A stretch of DNA of 64,000 nucleotides from Saprospiraceae bacterium (GCA_016715405.1 JADKAE010000028.1:6057-70056); one strand, 5' to 3'. Counted from the stretch's first letter, positions 11,890-20,880 are shown. The notes: a model not told the origin generated them from the letters alone. Numbers and translations: made by a program.

Positions 11890-13206
11890 ATGTCAAATAC
11901 ACAATACTTCAATACCGTCGGCAAAATCCCCTTTGAGGGTATAAAAAGCGACAACCCGCTGGCCTTTCGCTGGTACGACGAAAACCGCCAGGTCGGCGGC
12001 AAAACGATGAAAGAGCACTTCAGGTTTGCCGTCTGCTGGTGGCACACGCTTTGCGGAACGGGCGGAGATCCCTTCGGCCCGGGCACTAAAAACTTTCCCT
12101 GGGCACATTCAAGCGACCCCATCCAGCAAGCCAAAGACAAGATGGACGCAGGCTTTGAGTTTATCACCAAGCTGGGCGTACCCTATTATTGCTTCCACGA
12201 TTACGATTTTGTAGCCGAAGGGGCGACATTGGCAGAAAGCGCCAAACGCCTGGAAATCATCACCGACTACGCCCTTGAAAAACAAAAAGCGACGGGCGTG
12301 AAGCTACTGTGGGGCACCGCCAACCTATTCAGCCACCCCCGCTACATGAACGGCGCCGCCACCAACCCCGACTTCGAGGTAGTAGCCTACGCCGGCGCCC
12401 AGGTAAAAAACGCCCTCGACGCCACCATAAAACTCGGCGGAGAAAACTATGTATTCTGGGGAGGAAGAGAAGGTTATATGTCCCTGCTCAACACCGACAT
12501 GAAACGCGAGCTCGACCACCTCGCCCGCTTTCTCCATATCGCAAAAGACTACGCTCGCAGCCAGGGTTTCAAAGGCACGTTTTTCATAGAGCCCAAACCC
12601 ATGGAGCCGAGCAAACACCAATACGACTTCGACGCCGCTACCTGCATCGGTTTCCTGCGGGAGTACGGCCTGCAGGACGACTTCAAGCTCAACCTCGAAT
12701 TCAACCACGCCACGCTGGCCCAGCACACCATGCAACACGAAATGCAGGTGGCCGCCAATGCCGGCATGCTCGGCAGCCTCGATGCCAACCGCGGCGACTA
12801 CCAGAACGGCTGGGACACCGACCAGTTTCCCGTCGACTTATACGAACTCACCGAGGCCATGCTGGTCTTTCTGCATGTCGGCGGACTGCAAGGCGGCGGC
12901 ATCAATTTCGACGCCAAGACCCGCCGCAACTCGACCGACCTCGAAGATATCTTCTACGCACATATCGGCGGCATGGATGCCTTTGCGCGGGCGCTTGTAA
13001 CAGCCCAGTCTATCCTGGATAAATCGGAATACCCAAAGCTCCGCAAAGACCGCTACGCCTCATTCGACAGCGGCAAAGGCAAAGATTTTGAAGTGGGCAG
13101 GTTGTCGCTAAACGACCTGGCCAAAATAGCCGGCGAATCGCCAGAGCCGCAACAACGCAGTGGGCGGCAGGAGTATTTTGAGAATATTTTGAATAGGTTT
13201 ATTTGA
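11890..13206 (+). CDS. xylA: Xylose isomerase
   Basis: The 438-residue class II XylA converts D-xylose to D-xylulose in the cytoplasm, feeding XylB. Catalytic and metal-binding blocks are visible: YYCFHDYDF (active-site His), VFWGGREGY, FIEPKPMEPSKHQYDFD, LNLEFNHATLAQHTMQHE and GSLDANRGD. The length is typical of the class II enzymes with an N-terminal insert. The frame is intact. It forms a two-gene xylose pathway with the upstream kinase; no transporter or AraC-type regulator is adjacent. Confidence 0.97.
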   Translation: MSNTQYFNTVGKIPFEGIKSDNPLAFRWYDENRQVGGKTMKEHFRFAVCWWHTLCGTGGDPFGPGTKNFPWAHSSDPIQQAKDKMDAGFEFITKLGVPYYCFHDYDFVAEGATLAESAKRLEIITDYALEKQKATGVKLLWGTANLFSHPRYMNGAATNPDFEVVAYAGAQVKNALDATIKLGGENYVFWGGREGYMSLLNTDMKRELDHLARFLHIAKDYARSQGFKGTFFIEPKPMEPSKHQYDFDAATCIGFLREYGLQDDFKLNLEFNHATLAQHTMQHEMQVAANAGMLGSLDANRGDYQNGWDTDQFPVDLYELTEAMLVFLHVGGLQGGGINFDAKTRRNSTDLEDIFYAHIGGMDAFARALVTAQSILDKSEYPKLRKDRYASFDSGKGKDFEVGRLSLNDLAKIAGESPEPQQRSGRQEYFENILNRFI

Positions 13207-13252
13207 TTCATGTTACTGGCTTTCAAACCTTTCATTTTAGATCAAAAAAACG

Positions 13253-13260
13253 TATTTTTG
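13253..13260 (+). promoter_or_regulatory. -7 motif upstream of the 81-residue protein
   Basis: TATTTTTG matches TAnnTTTG and lies 16 bp before the ATG at 13277, implying a very short A-rich leader. Confidence 0.5.
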
Positions 13261-13276
13261 TTTGAAAATATAAAAT

Positions 13277-13522
13277 ATGGTAGTAGAGTATAACTCCGTT
13301 TACGACGAACTGGCTCAGTTCCTGGCAAGCCTTTCCCCACGCAAGGTATTGGCCTATAAAGCCTCTACTAAATCTCAAATGAGGGTAAACGAGTTACTTG
13401 AAAAAAACAAGACGAAGGGATTAACAGAAGAAGAAAAGGAAGAAATGGAGCGGCACATGACCGTTGAGCACATTGTAAGATTAGCTAAGGCCAATGCACT
13501 TCAAAGGCTTGATACAAAATGA
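13277..13522 (+). CDS. Small charged helical protein, unknown
   Basis: This 81-residue protein is rich in Lys and Glu (LLEKNKTKGLTEEEKEEMERH) and is predicted mainly helical. It resembles small antitoxin-like or accessory proteins that precede nucleases in other genomes, but no nuclease follows here: 13523-13645 has only short, unsupported frames. I do not assign a function. It has its own -7 motif and is separate from xylA. Confidence 0.6.
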   Translation: MVVEYNSVYDELAQFLASLSPRKVLAYKASTKSQMRVNELLEKNKTKGLTEEEKEEMERHMTVEHIVRLAKANALQRLDTK

Positions 13523-13645
13523 ACAAGTGTCTACTGCAAAACTGCTTGAATTGAATAAACCAACTAAAGTAGAAGAAAGAAAAATGATGGGTCTAGCCGG
13601 GTTTTACCCTTAATTGAAAAGTTTGAAGATCAACAAAATAAACTT

Positions 13646-14566
13646 ATGAAAAAACTCACCCTAATAATCGCTGCCTTTATAGTGTTCAGCAGCCACGATA
13701 TGTTCCTGAAAATGAACACCTTTTTTCTCCAGCCGAATACCATTGCTAGTTTGCTATTATACAACGGCACCTTTGACAACAGCGAAAACGCCATAGCCCG
13801 CAAGCGCATGCAGGATGTCAGCCTGGTGGGCAACGGCGTACGGGTGCATCCCGACAGCAGTCAGTGGACGGAAGTCGACAGCGCGGCGGTGCTCAGTTTC
13901 AAAACGGGCGAAGCCGGCACCTGGGTAGCCGGGCTTTCCACGCATCCCAATAATATCGCCCTCAGCGCCAAAGACTTCAACGAATACCTCGAACACGACG
14001 GCGTTCTCGATATGATCGAATGGCGCAAACAAAACAATGCCCTCGACAAAGACGCCGTAGAGAAATATTCCAAACACGTAAAAGCGATTTTTCAGGTGGG
14101 CGATAAAAAAACCGAAGACTGGAAAACGGCGCTCGGCTACCCTATCGAGTTTGTACCGCAAAGCAATCCCTACGATTTGTCGGTGGGCAAAACCCTGAAA
14201 GTCAGGTTGCTACGCGATGGAAAAGCGCTTCCCGATCAACTGGTCTACGCCGGTTTTTCGGCCGACGGGCACAGCCACGATCACCACGAAGCAGGCGGCG
14301 AGCACCAACACAACGATACCCAACTGCGCACCGACGCCAATGGGGAAATTTCGCTGAAAATTGACCACGAAGGACAGTGGTTTCTGCGAACGATCCACAT
14401 GGCTCATTCCAATGAAACCGGATTAACCCACGAATCCAATTGGGCTACGCTGACTTTTGAGGTGGGGCATGGGCATACGCACAGCCATGGCCTTCCAGGT
14501 TATGCGTATTGGGTAGCGGGGTTGCTGATTTTGGCAGGGTTGTTGTACTTTTTTCGCCGGAAGTAA
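13646..14566 (+). CDS. DUF4198-type metal-related protein with C-terminal anchor
   Basis: 306 residues: N-terminal signal-like segment (MKKLTLIIAAFIVFSSHDMF), a DUF4198 body, two His-rich stretches (DGHSHDHHEAGGEHQHND and GHGHTHSHG), and a C-terminal transmembrane helix followed by RRK. DUF4198 proteins are found with cobalt/nickel and other metal uptake genes; the His clusters suggest metal binding at the periplasmic face (inference). No transporter is adjacent. The protein keeps HDMF after the signal, typical of the family start. Confidence 0.75.
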   Translation: MKKLTLIIAAFIVFSSHDMFLKMNTFFLQPNTIASLLLYNGTFDNSENAIARKRMQDVSLVGNGVRVHPDSSQWTEVDSAAVLSFKTGEAGTWVAGLSTHPNNIALSAKDFNEYLEHDGVLDMIEWRKQNNALDKDAVEKYSKHVKAIFQVGDKKTEDWKTALGYPIEFVPQSNPYDLSVGKTLKVRLLRDGKALPDQLVYAGFSADGHSHDHHEAGGEHQHNDTQLRTDANGEISLKIDHEGQWFLRTIHMAHSNETGLTHESNWATLTFEVGHGHTHSHGLPGYAYWVAGLLILAGLLYFFRRK

Positions 14567-14576
14567 CAGTGAGATG

Positions 14577-14611
14577 GCTGACTGCTGACCGCTGACCGCT
14601 GATTGCTAATT
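14577..14611 (+). repeat. GCTGACC heptad run
   Basis: Five heptads in register: GCTGACT, GCTGACC, GCTGACC, GCTGATT, GCTAATT. They start 11 bp after the stop codon of the preceding gene. Confidence 0.75.
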
Positions 14612-14657
14612 ACATTTTTACTATTTTGCACCCCAATACCTAATCCAAATAATACCT

Positions 14658-15590
14658 ATGCAAGCGGAGACCGTGCTCGTAATTGGAGCGAATGGACAAA
14701 TAGGCACCGTATTGGCGCAAGCCCTGCGCGGGGTGTATGGAGAAAACAACGTGATTGCCAGTGATTTAAGGCCGCCCGCCGAAGATCACGGCCTTTTTGA
14801 AATACTCGATGTGCTCGACGGCGCCCGCCTGCTGGACATCGTACAACGCTACAAGGTGAGCCAGATTTACCACCTGGCGGCTATTCTCTCAGCCAAAGGC
14901 GAACAAGACCCCAAACGAGCCTGGGAGATCAATATGAGCAGCCTGTTTAATGTGCTCGAAATTGCGAAGGACTATAAGCTGCGGGTGTTTTTTCCCAGCT
15001 CTATTGCCGTGTATGGCGCGCATACGCCACGTATGAATACCCCCCAGTTTACGATCCGCGAGCCTTCTACGGTGTATGGCATTAGCAAGGTGGCCGGCGA
15101 AAACTGGTGCAACTACTACTACCTGCGCTACGGCCTCGATGTGCGCTCTATCCGCTACCCAGGCATCATCGGTTATCAATCGCTGCCTGGCGGCGGCACC
15201 ACCGATTACGCGGTGGATATTTACCACAAAGCCGTTCAGGGCCAACCCTTCGAGTGTTTCCTCAGCGCCGATACGATGTTACCGATGTTGTATATGGACG
15301 ACGCCATCCGCGCCACGCTGGAGCTTATGTTTACCGCCCCCGACAAAATCCAGGTGCGCACCAGTTATAACCTGGCCGGCATGAGTTTTACACCCGCAGA
15401 GATTGCAGCCTCTATCCAAAAGCATATTCCCGGCTTTTCTATCAGCTATAAACCCGATTTCCGGCAAGCCATCGCCGATTCCTGGCCGCAAAGTATCGAC
15501 GACTCGAAAGCCCGGGAGGAATGGGGCTGGAAACCCAAGTTTGACCTGGAAGCTATGACCGAGGATATGTTGATGCACCTCCGGGGGTAA
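14658..15590 (+). CDS. L-threonine 3-dehydrogenase, SDR type
   Basis: 310 residues with an extended-SDR fold: GANGQIG nucleotide loop at the start, LAAILSAKGE, SSIAVYG, and the catalytic YGISK (YxxxK). The block YPGIIGYQSLPGGGTTDYAV is typical of the epimerase-like threonine dehydrogenases of psychrophilic Bacteroidota and protists, which oxidise threonine to 2-amino-3-ketobutyrate with NAD+. A general NAD-dependent epimerase is the alternative but less likely. The frame is intact; heptad element C begins 4 bp after its stop. Confidence 0.87.
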   Translation: MQAETVLVIGANGQIGTVLAQALRGVYGENNVIASDLRPPAEDHGLFEILDVLDGARLLDIVQRYKVSQIYHLAAILSAKGEQDPKRAWEINMSSLFNVLEIAKDYKLRVFFPSSIAVYGAHTPRMNTPQFTIREPSTVYGISKVAGENWCNYYYLRYGLDVRSIRYPGIIGYQSLPGGGTTDYAVDIYHKAVQGQPFECFLSADTMLPMLYMDDAIRATLELMFTAPDKIQVRTSYNLAGMSFTPAEIAASIQKHIPGFSISYKPDFRQAIADSWPQSIDDSKAREEWGWKPKFDLEAMTEDMLMHLRG

Positions 15591-15594
15591 GGCG

Positions 15595-15702
15595 GTTCTC
15601 TGTTATCCGTTATTTATCCGTTCCTTAACTTTGCCAGTTAAACTTTAACAGAGAACAGAGAACAGAACAAGAACATAGAACATAGAACAGAGAACAGAGA
15701 AC
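15595..15702 (+). repeat. Composite heptad element, copy C
   Basis: GTTCTCT, GTTATCC, GTTATTT and GTTCCTT lead into the core TTAACTTTGCCAGTTAAAC, then TTTAAC, AGAGAAC x2 and degenerate AGAACA/TAGAACA units. The -7 motif here is TAACTTTG. The element fills the gap between two convergent stop codons (15590 and 15704) almost to the base. Confidence 0.92.
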
Positions 15703-15703
15703 C

Positions 15704-16330
15704 TCACCCCCGCAGGTAATCCCGGATATACCCCACCATCACATTCAGACTTTTATCAAAATGGCGGTTATTATTGATAATAATATCTGCTTCGTCCATG
15801 TAGGGTTGGATATATTTTTCGAAAGTGGGTAACACGTGGTATTGGTAGCGATAGAGCACGTCTTCCAGGGGGTAATTGCGTTCTTCCTTGTCGCGTTTGA
15901 TGCGGCGGATGACCTTCAGGTTTTCCTTAGCGTGGAGGAACACCTTGAGGTCGAGCATTTCCCTGATTTTTTTGAAGTGAAAGACAAAAATGCCCTCTAC
16001 GATAAGTACGGGCGCCGGTTGGAATACCAGCGTATGGGGTTTGGCGTCCTGGTTATTAAAAGTATATTCCAGGCGTTCTACCGGGCGGCCTTCCATCAGA
16101 CAGCGAATATCTTCGATGAATGCTTTTTTATCAATCGACTTGGGGCGATCGAAATTGTACACCCCCTGGTCGTCGCGGCGCTGCACATCGCGGGGCTTGT
16201 AGTAGTCGTCCTGTGAAAGGATACAAAGCTCTTCCTGGGTGAAATGATTCCTCAACTGGCGGATAAAGGTAGTTTTCCCCGATCCGCTGCCCCCGGTGAT
16301 GCCGATGATGAAAGGTTTTATAGCGTGCAT
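15704..16330 (-). CDS. udk: Uridine kinase
   Basis: 208 residues from ATG 16330. Walker A GGSGSGKTTF is at residues 12-21; SQDDYYKP, YNFDRPKSID, LIVEGIFVF and RIKRDKEERN follow the uridine/cytidine kinase pattern. It phosphorylates uridine and cytidine to UMP and CMP in pyrimidine salvage. The longer upstream frame encodes low-complexity Arg-rich sequence and is not a credible extension. The frame is intact. Confidence 0.93.
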   Translation of the reverse strand: MHAIKPFIIGITGGSGSGKTTFIRQLRNHFTQEELCILSQDDYYKPRDVQRRDDQGVYNFDRPKSIDKKAFIEDIRCLMEGRPVERLEYTFNNQDAKPHTLVFQPAPVLIVEGIFVFHFKKIREMLDLKVFLHAKENLKVIRRIKRDKEERNYPLEDVLYRYQYHVLPTFEKYIQPYMDEADIIINNNRHFDKSLNVMVGYIRDYLRG

Positions 16331-16416
16331 GTGTGCTGGTCTTCGCTTGAGTTCGGACAAAATTAACATTGCCCGCTTATTTGTATGCCCTCTGCCGGGT
16401 AAAATTCCGAAAAAAG

Positions 16417-17211
16417 CTATGCCGGCGGTACCGGCTTCACGATGTATCCTTCTTTTTTGAGCCGGCTCAACATGCCCTTGCCCCCGCCGAGGTGGGCGGC
16501 GCCCACGGCGCAAAAAACGGTCTGCCTGCGCAGCAACCCGCTCAGGGTGCGGGCCATATGCTCATTTCGCTGTAGTAACAATGTTTTGCGAATAAGGCCG
16601 GCGCCCTGTCGCGCGCTTTGCTAGAGCCTGTCGATTTCTTCTGCTTCGTACAGTGCAGCCATACGCATAGCCTGCCGGCGGTGGCGCGGCCACCGGCTGC
16701 CCACTTCGAGCAGTTGCCGCACCTGGAAGGTATTGTTGAGTTGACGGAGGAAACCTAATTGTGTTTCGGTGGTTTCGAGGCCGAGGAGTTCCTTGCCCTG
16801 CATTTTGGCGTAATTCCACAGACTCTCGTCCAGGGAAGCCGGATAATCGCGGGCCAAAAGGGCCTCATCAATTAGCTGGAGGAGGATGACCGGCGGCAGG
16901 TGGTCGCAAGAAACAATATCAATGCCGGCGCCTTTGCGCAATTGGCGCCGCAACTTTTGGAATTTGCGTTCGGGCAGCAATTGATGAAGGGGCGCTACAG
17001 CAGGCAGCAGCCCGGGCATAGATTTTAATTGATCAATCTGGATTTCGGCGGCGAAGGCCTCGCAGGTTTCCACTTTTTGTATCACCTGCTGCCAGCGGCT
17101 AAAAGCGCGCCGGTCCCTGACGTGCATCGTGCCCATCAAATAAGAAGTGCCGGGGCAATCCGCACCTTCGATTGACCACAACACAGAAGCGCGCGAGCTT
17201 GCACGAGTCAC
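16417..17211 (-). CDS. TraB/GumN family protein with an in-frame TAG
   Basis: The N-terminal block LWSIEG...SYLMGTMHVRD is the TraB/GumN signature (GTxH). The C-terminal half reads on in the same frame after a TAG at 16621-16623 and carries the second family block (AVGAAHLGGGKGMLSRLKKEGY) before a TAG at 16417. Reading through gives 264 residues. A tyrosine codon is expected at the TAG (EIDRLY). Start is GTG 17211, just before the first conserved strand. TraB-like proteins are putative metal-dependent hydrolases; no signal peptide is seen here. It may be a true pseudogene or an assembly base error. Confidence 0.75.
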
Positions 17212-17253
17212 CGTCCACTCCGTATTTGATCTGCTACAAACAGCCTATAGCGC

Positions 17254-17727
17254 TTAGTCATACTTGTAAGGCAGCACTTTGCTGTCTTTCGCAGTGGAAA
17301 GCGTCATAAGCGTTTTGAGGCGCTCGATCTCTTCGATTTGCGAGAGAGTTTTGAACAACAGCTGCTCGTAGGTTGGTATATCCTTACAAACGATTTTGAT
17401 CAGGAAATCAGCCTCGCCCGTGATGATATAGCATTCCGCGATTTCATCTATTTCTTTGATCTTATCGAGAAAATTGTTGAGGGCGTTTTCCTTCTGCCAG
17501 GCCAGCGAGACCAGCACAAAGGTTTTCACATTAAGCCCGATGCTTTGCGGGTTAACTTTGGCGTGGTAGCTTTCTATGATATTAGACTGCTCAAGTTTTT
17601 TCACCCGCTCAAGCGTCGGTGCAGGTGAAAGTCCAATCTTTTTCGACAGATCGAGATTCGTGATCTTGCTGTTGTCTTGCAGGATTCTCAAGATCTTGAG
17701 GTCTATCTTGTCAAGTTTGTCCGACAT
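17254..17727 (-). CDS. Lrp/AsnC family transcriptional regulator
   Basis: 157 residues from ATG 17727. The N-terminal winged helix (LDKIDLKILRILQDNSKIT...KKIGLSPAPTLERVKKLE) is followed by the RAM/AsnC ligand domain (CYIITGEADFLIKIVCKD). Such proteins sense amino acids and bind DNA as octamers. It lies 86 bp downstream of glutamate dehydrogenase on the same strand, so control of amino-acid catabolism, including its neighbour, is a reasonable inference. Confidence 0.93.
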   Translation of the reverse strand: MSDKLDKIDLKILRILQDNSKITNLDLSKKIGLSPAPTLERVKKLEQSNIIESYHAKVNPQSIGLNVKTFVLVSLAWQKENALNNFLDKIKEIDEIAECYIITGEADFLIKIVCKDIPTYEQLLFKTLSQIEEIERLKTLMTLSTAKDSKVLPYKYD

Positions 17728-17813
17728 GTTTACTTCAATTATGTGGATAAATCGATAATCAGCCTGTAAGTTATTGACTTGTAAAACAAAATACAAGAAA
17801 TCTACCTGTTAAC

Positions 17814-19127
17814 CTATTGAAATTTTTTTTCTTTTTTAACTGACAAAATCATTAATAATAAAATTCGGGGTATAAAAAAGCAAATGCCGGCGCCCCGAGA
17901 GGTGTCGGGGGAAACCACGCGGCCGGTTTGGCGTTCTACCAGGCTGACCAGTTCGTCGTTGATCTGTTGGTTGAAGCGTTTTTCCATCAGGCCGAGGCGG
18001 ACGTGGGCCAGGTTTTTGAGCCATTCGAAGTAAGAAACCGTTACCCCGCCTGCATTGAGGTAAATATCGGGGATAATCAGCTTGCCGGCTTTTAGCAGCA
18101 CTTCTTCGGCTTCAGACGTGATAGGCCCGTTGGCGGCTTCTGCTATGATCTTAGCCTTGATCCTGGCGGCGTTTTCGATAGTGATCTGATTTTCGAGAGC
18201 AGCCGGCACAAGAATATCGCATTCAAATTCGAGCACTTTGCGGCGGTCTTCTTTGCCGAGGCTGGTAGCGCCGGGGAATCCGATGATTGACCCTGTCTCC
18301 TGGCGGAAGCGCAACATCGCGTGCACATCAATACCGTTGGGGTTGTATATGGCGCCTTCTACTTCAGATACGCCGATGATCTTGGCGCCGCCTTCGTCTT
18401 GCAGCAGCGTACAAGAGTGCGAGCCCACATTGCCGAGGCCTTGCACTACGACAGTTTTACCTTCGAGGCCGGGCGTCAAACCGAGGCGGGCCATATCTTC
18501 TTTCACTGCGCAAGTCTCGCGAATGCCATAGAGCACACCGCGCCCGGTGGCTTCGGTACGGCCATGGATGCCGTTGAGATTAACCGGCTTGCCGGTCACG
18601 CAACCTGCCGCGTCGAGTTCGTCGTCGTGGAAAGCGCGGTACGTATCGTAAATCCAGGCCATTTCGCGGGGGCCGGTTCCGTAATCGGGAGCGGGTACGT
18701 CGATAGCCGGGCCGATAAAGTTGCGGCGCACCAACTCCGTAGTATAACGGCGAGTGATTTTCTCAAGTTGCTCGGGCGTATAATCCCAAGGGTTGATCTT
18801 CACCCCGCCTTTGGCGCCGCCGAACGGCACGTTGACAATCGCGCACTTGAAAGACATCAGGGTAGCGAGCGCCATCACCTCTTCCTGGTTGACGTGGTTG
18901 GAATAGCGAATCCCCCCCTTGGTAGGAGTGCGGTGCTGGCTATGCTGTACGCGATAAGCCTCAATAACCTTTACCTCGTCACCAATCTTAACCGGAAAGT
19001 TAACGCGGTAGACGGAATTACACACTTTGATCTGTTCCAGTAAGCCATCAGGCAAGCCGGTGTGTACAGCGGCTTTATCAAAGTAGTTAATGACACTTTG
19101 ATAAAAACTGGTTGGTTGCTTAGTCAT
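17814..19127 (-). CDS. Glutamate dehydrogenase with altered C-terminus
   Basis: 437 residues of the Glu/Leu/Phe/Val dehydrogenase family: THGGIR-like TKGGIRYS, PFGGAKGG (catalytic Lys), DVPAPDYGTG, and VQGLGNVGSHSC nucleotide loop. It interconverts glutamate and 2-oxoglutarate plus ammonia. The family normally ends with a helix containing RGADE-DLVRSGL; here the last ~25 residues after VVSPDTSRGAG become ICFFIPRILLLMILS and a Lys-rich tail, coded by AT-rich DNA. An inverted repeat (CCCCGA/TCGGGG/CCCCGA, 17867-17921) spans the junction, so the 3' end may have been replaced. It overlaps ccmD by 8 bp. Confidence 0.88.
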   Translation of the reverse strand: MTKQPTSFYQSVINYFDKAAVHTGLPDGLLEQIKVCNSVYRVNFPVKIGDEVKVIEAYRVQHSQHRTPTKGGIRYSNHVNQEEVMALATLMSFKCAIVNVPFGGAKGGVKINPWDYTPEQLEKITRRYTTELVRRNFIGPAIDVPAPDYGTGPREMAWIYDTYRAFHDDELDAAGCVTGKPVNLNGIHGRTEATGRGVLYGIRETCAVKEDMARLGLTPGLEGKTVVVQGLGNVGSHSCTLLQDEGGAKIIGVSEVEGAIYNPNGIDVHAMLRFRQETGSIIGFPGATSLGKEDRRKVLEFECDILVPAALENQITIENAARIKAKIIAEAANGPITSEAEEVLLKAGKLIIPDIYLNAGGVTVSYFEWLKNLAHVRLGLMEKRFNQQINDELVSLVERQTGRVVSPDTSRGAGICFFIPRILLLMILSVKKEKKFQ

Positions 19128-19332
19128 TCTCTTTAATTTGGTGCTCCAATTTGGTTAGCCTTCGGTCTAAATAGACCAAAAAAATCACGATTCCGATAAA
19201 AACCGCAACGATGACGGCAACCACCACATAGATTTTGCCGCTGCTGCGCATGAAATCATCCTGTGTGTTGGGCTGAGCTGCTAATAGGCAGGAATACAAT
19301 ATTGCGATTAACGCTATCGCTGTTTTCTTCAT
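19120..19332 (-). CDS. CcmD family protein
   Basis: 70 residues from ATG 19332: signal-like N-terminus (MKKTAIALIAILYSCLLAAQ), then SSGKIYVVVAVIVAVFIGIVIFL and YLDRRLTKLEHQ. This layout matches the short Bacteroidota CcmD proteins, which in other bacteria help release haem-loaded CcmE during cytochrome c maturation. No other ccm gene is present. It overlaps the GDH start by 8 bp. A longer reading frame upstream runs through a MITE-like element and is not part of the protein. Confidence 0.78.
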   Translation of the reverse strand: MKKTAIALIAILYSCLLAAQPNTQDDFMRSSGKIYVVVAVIVAVFIGIVIFLVYLDRRLTKLEHQIKEND

Positions 19333-19414
19333 CGGAAGCGTTTTGATGGCCAAAAGTCGCGCTATTTTTTGATTCCGGCAAGGAATTGCAAATAGATTTG
19401 TTGTAGTATTAATG

Positions 19415-19526
19415 ACAATGCCCGAGACTACTGTCGTCAACTTAAGCTTCAATGGGAGGTGCATGTTTACTAAACTTCCAAAGTTTAGTAAACATAGAAG
19501 CTTAAGTTGACTATACAATGCCCGAG
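19415..19526 (-). mobile_element. MITE-like element, copy i, with target duplication
   Basis: The direct repeat ACAATGCCCGAG occurs at 19415-19426 and 19515-19526, exactly 100 bp apart. Between them, 15-bp inverted repeats (GTCAACTTAAGCTTC at 19436-19450; complement at 19497-19511) enclose a second hairpin, ATGTTTACTAAACTT with its complement around a short loop. It lies upstream of ccmD. No transposase is encoded. Confidence 0.88.
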
Positions 19527-19566
19527 TCACTGCAAATACTTCCAACCTTGTATTTGCGTTTGCAAT

Positions 19567-19664
19567 ACATCACTACCCATTAAGTTAAGCTTCCTGGAGG
19601 GTACATGTTTACTAAACTTCCCAAAGTTTAGTAAACATAAAAAGCTTAACTTAATGACATCACT
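19567..19664 (-). mobile_element. MITE-like element, copy ii, diverged
   Basis: Perfect 14-bp inverted repeats (ATTAAGTTAAGCTT at 19579-19592; complement 19642-19655) enclose the same central hairpin ATGTTTACTAAACTT. The direct repeat ACATCACT flanks it at 19567-19574 and 19657-19664 (90 bp apart; extends to 10 bp with one mismatch). It lies 40 bp from copy i and ends just upstream of the FKBP promoter. Confidence 0.82.
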
Positions 19665-19683
19665 GCGTTGTAAACAAAGCTTT

Positions 19684-19691
19684 TATCTTTG
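19684..19691 (+). promoter_or_regulatory. -7 motif of the FKBP gene
   Basis: TATCTTTG is a perfect TAnnTTTG match 21 bp before the ATG at 19713. Confidence 0.6.
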
Positions 19692-19712
19692 CGATTCAAA
19701 AAACTGCGATAT

Positions 19713-20170
19713 ATGAAAAGTGTGTTTTCTATGGTATTCCTCGGCGTCATACTCCTCGCCGGGGCCTGCAAAAAGGACGACGACAACCAGGCGCTCATCG
19801 ACAAAGGACTTATCGAGCAATACCTGCTCGACAATAATATCAGCGCCCTGGAGCACGAATCGGGTTTGTTTTATATCATTACTACCGAGGGTTTTGGCGC
19901 CTCTCCTATACTCAGCGATTCTGTTGAGGTAAGTTACCGCGGGTCTTTTCTCGACGGCACAGTATTCGACCAGACCGCTGCCGGTCAAACTGTTAATTTC
20001 CGCTGGCCAGCCTCATCAAAGGCTGGCAAATCGGCCTTCCCCTGCTCAAAGAAGGCGGAAGGGGTACTTTTTTCCTGCCCTCTGAGTTGGGCTACGGCGA
20101 CAATCCGCGCCCGGGCATCCCGGCTAATGCCGTACTTATTTTTGACATCGACCTGGTCGATGTGAAATAA
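19713..20170 (+). CDS. FKBP-type peptidyl-prolyl isomerase lipoprotein; frame broken at 20000-20001
   Basis: The corrected product has 152 residues. A lipoprotein signal ends LAGAC (lipobox), so it should sit on a membrane facing the periplasm. The FKBP core follows: VEVSYRGSFLDGTVFDQT, SLIKGWQIGLPLLKEGG, FLPSELGYGD, IPANAVLIFDIDLVDV. It speeds proline isomerisation during folding of exported proteins. One C is missing in the run at 20000-20001. The next gene starts 17 bp later and is probably co-transcribed. Confidence 0.9.
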
Positions 20171-20187
20171 CCAACAATGCAAATACT

Positions 20188-20878
20188 ATGAGATTCTATA
20201 AACCAGTAGCCTTATTCGTCGCCCTGCTTTCGGCTGTTGTCATGTATGGACAACCGGCCTACCGCATCGCCGATTATATGCCTATGCGACTCGGCGATAC
20301 GCTGCAGCTGCAAAATATGCTCGACGACAAATTACCTCCGCTTGTGGCTACTTACAGCGATACCCTTCATTTTAAAGGCCAATTTGCTTTTAAAAGAAAG
20401 AAAACGCCCAGTTTCGCATCGAGCAACTCGACGCGGGCGGCTGGAAGCTCTTTGCCGTGGCACTCGGCGCTGGCAAAGAGATCATCTTCGACCAGCCGCT
20501 GACACTGCTGCCCGCCACGGTAAAACAAGGCGAGGTGGTCAAACTGGAAGCCAACTATATCCTGCTGGAAGCCAAACAGAAAAAAGGATCGGGCCGCCAA
20601 ACCTACGAGATCAAGGTTGAAGGCAACGACTCTTCGCGCACGCCGTTGCAGAATTTCGCCGATTGCTTTGTGATCACAACTACGGTGATCAGGTATCCCG
20701 CCGGCGGCACCGCTGAAGGTTATATGGTCAAAGAATGGTACGCCCGCGATATAGGCCTGATTAAGTCGGCAGGTGAGGTTTTACGTTAAATACCGCAGGA
20801 AAACGCCTGCCCAAAGGCAGAATTGCGCTGATGCTGGAACGGGCGGTGGTGAATGGTGTGGTGATGGAGAAGGAATAA
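20188..20878 (+). CDS. Exported protein of unknown function; two homopolymer breaks
   Basis: The corrected product has 230 residues with a signal peptide (MRFYKPVALFVALLSAVVMYG). It resembles an FKBP-associated exported protein of mixed beta content, ending RLPKGRIALMLERAVVNG. I recognise no catalytic motif. Breaks lie in A4 (20392-20395) and TT (20786-20787); repairing both gives one continuous frame ending at TAA 20876-20878. It is likely co-transcribed with the FKBP gene. Confidence 0.68.
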
Positions 20879-20880
20879 TG

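Noticed and set aside
12309..13022. Arg-rich plus-strand frame inside xylA
   Set aside because: A +1 shadow of xylose isomerase with very biased composition.
13523..13645. Short GTG-started frame after the 81-residue protein
   Set aside because: Only 28 codons, no recognisable domain or conserved context.
14615..14630. TATTTTG as a promoter motif before threonine dehydrogenase (also near 11855 and 35310)
   Set aside because: It is one base short of TAnnTTTG. Recurrence at about 30 bp before starts is suggestive but too weak to list.
19333..19545. N-terminal extension of the CcmD protein
   Set aside because: The extension is the translation of MITE copy i; ATG 19332 begins a normal signal peptide.
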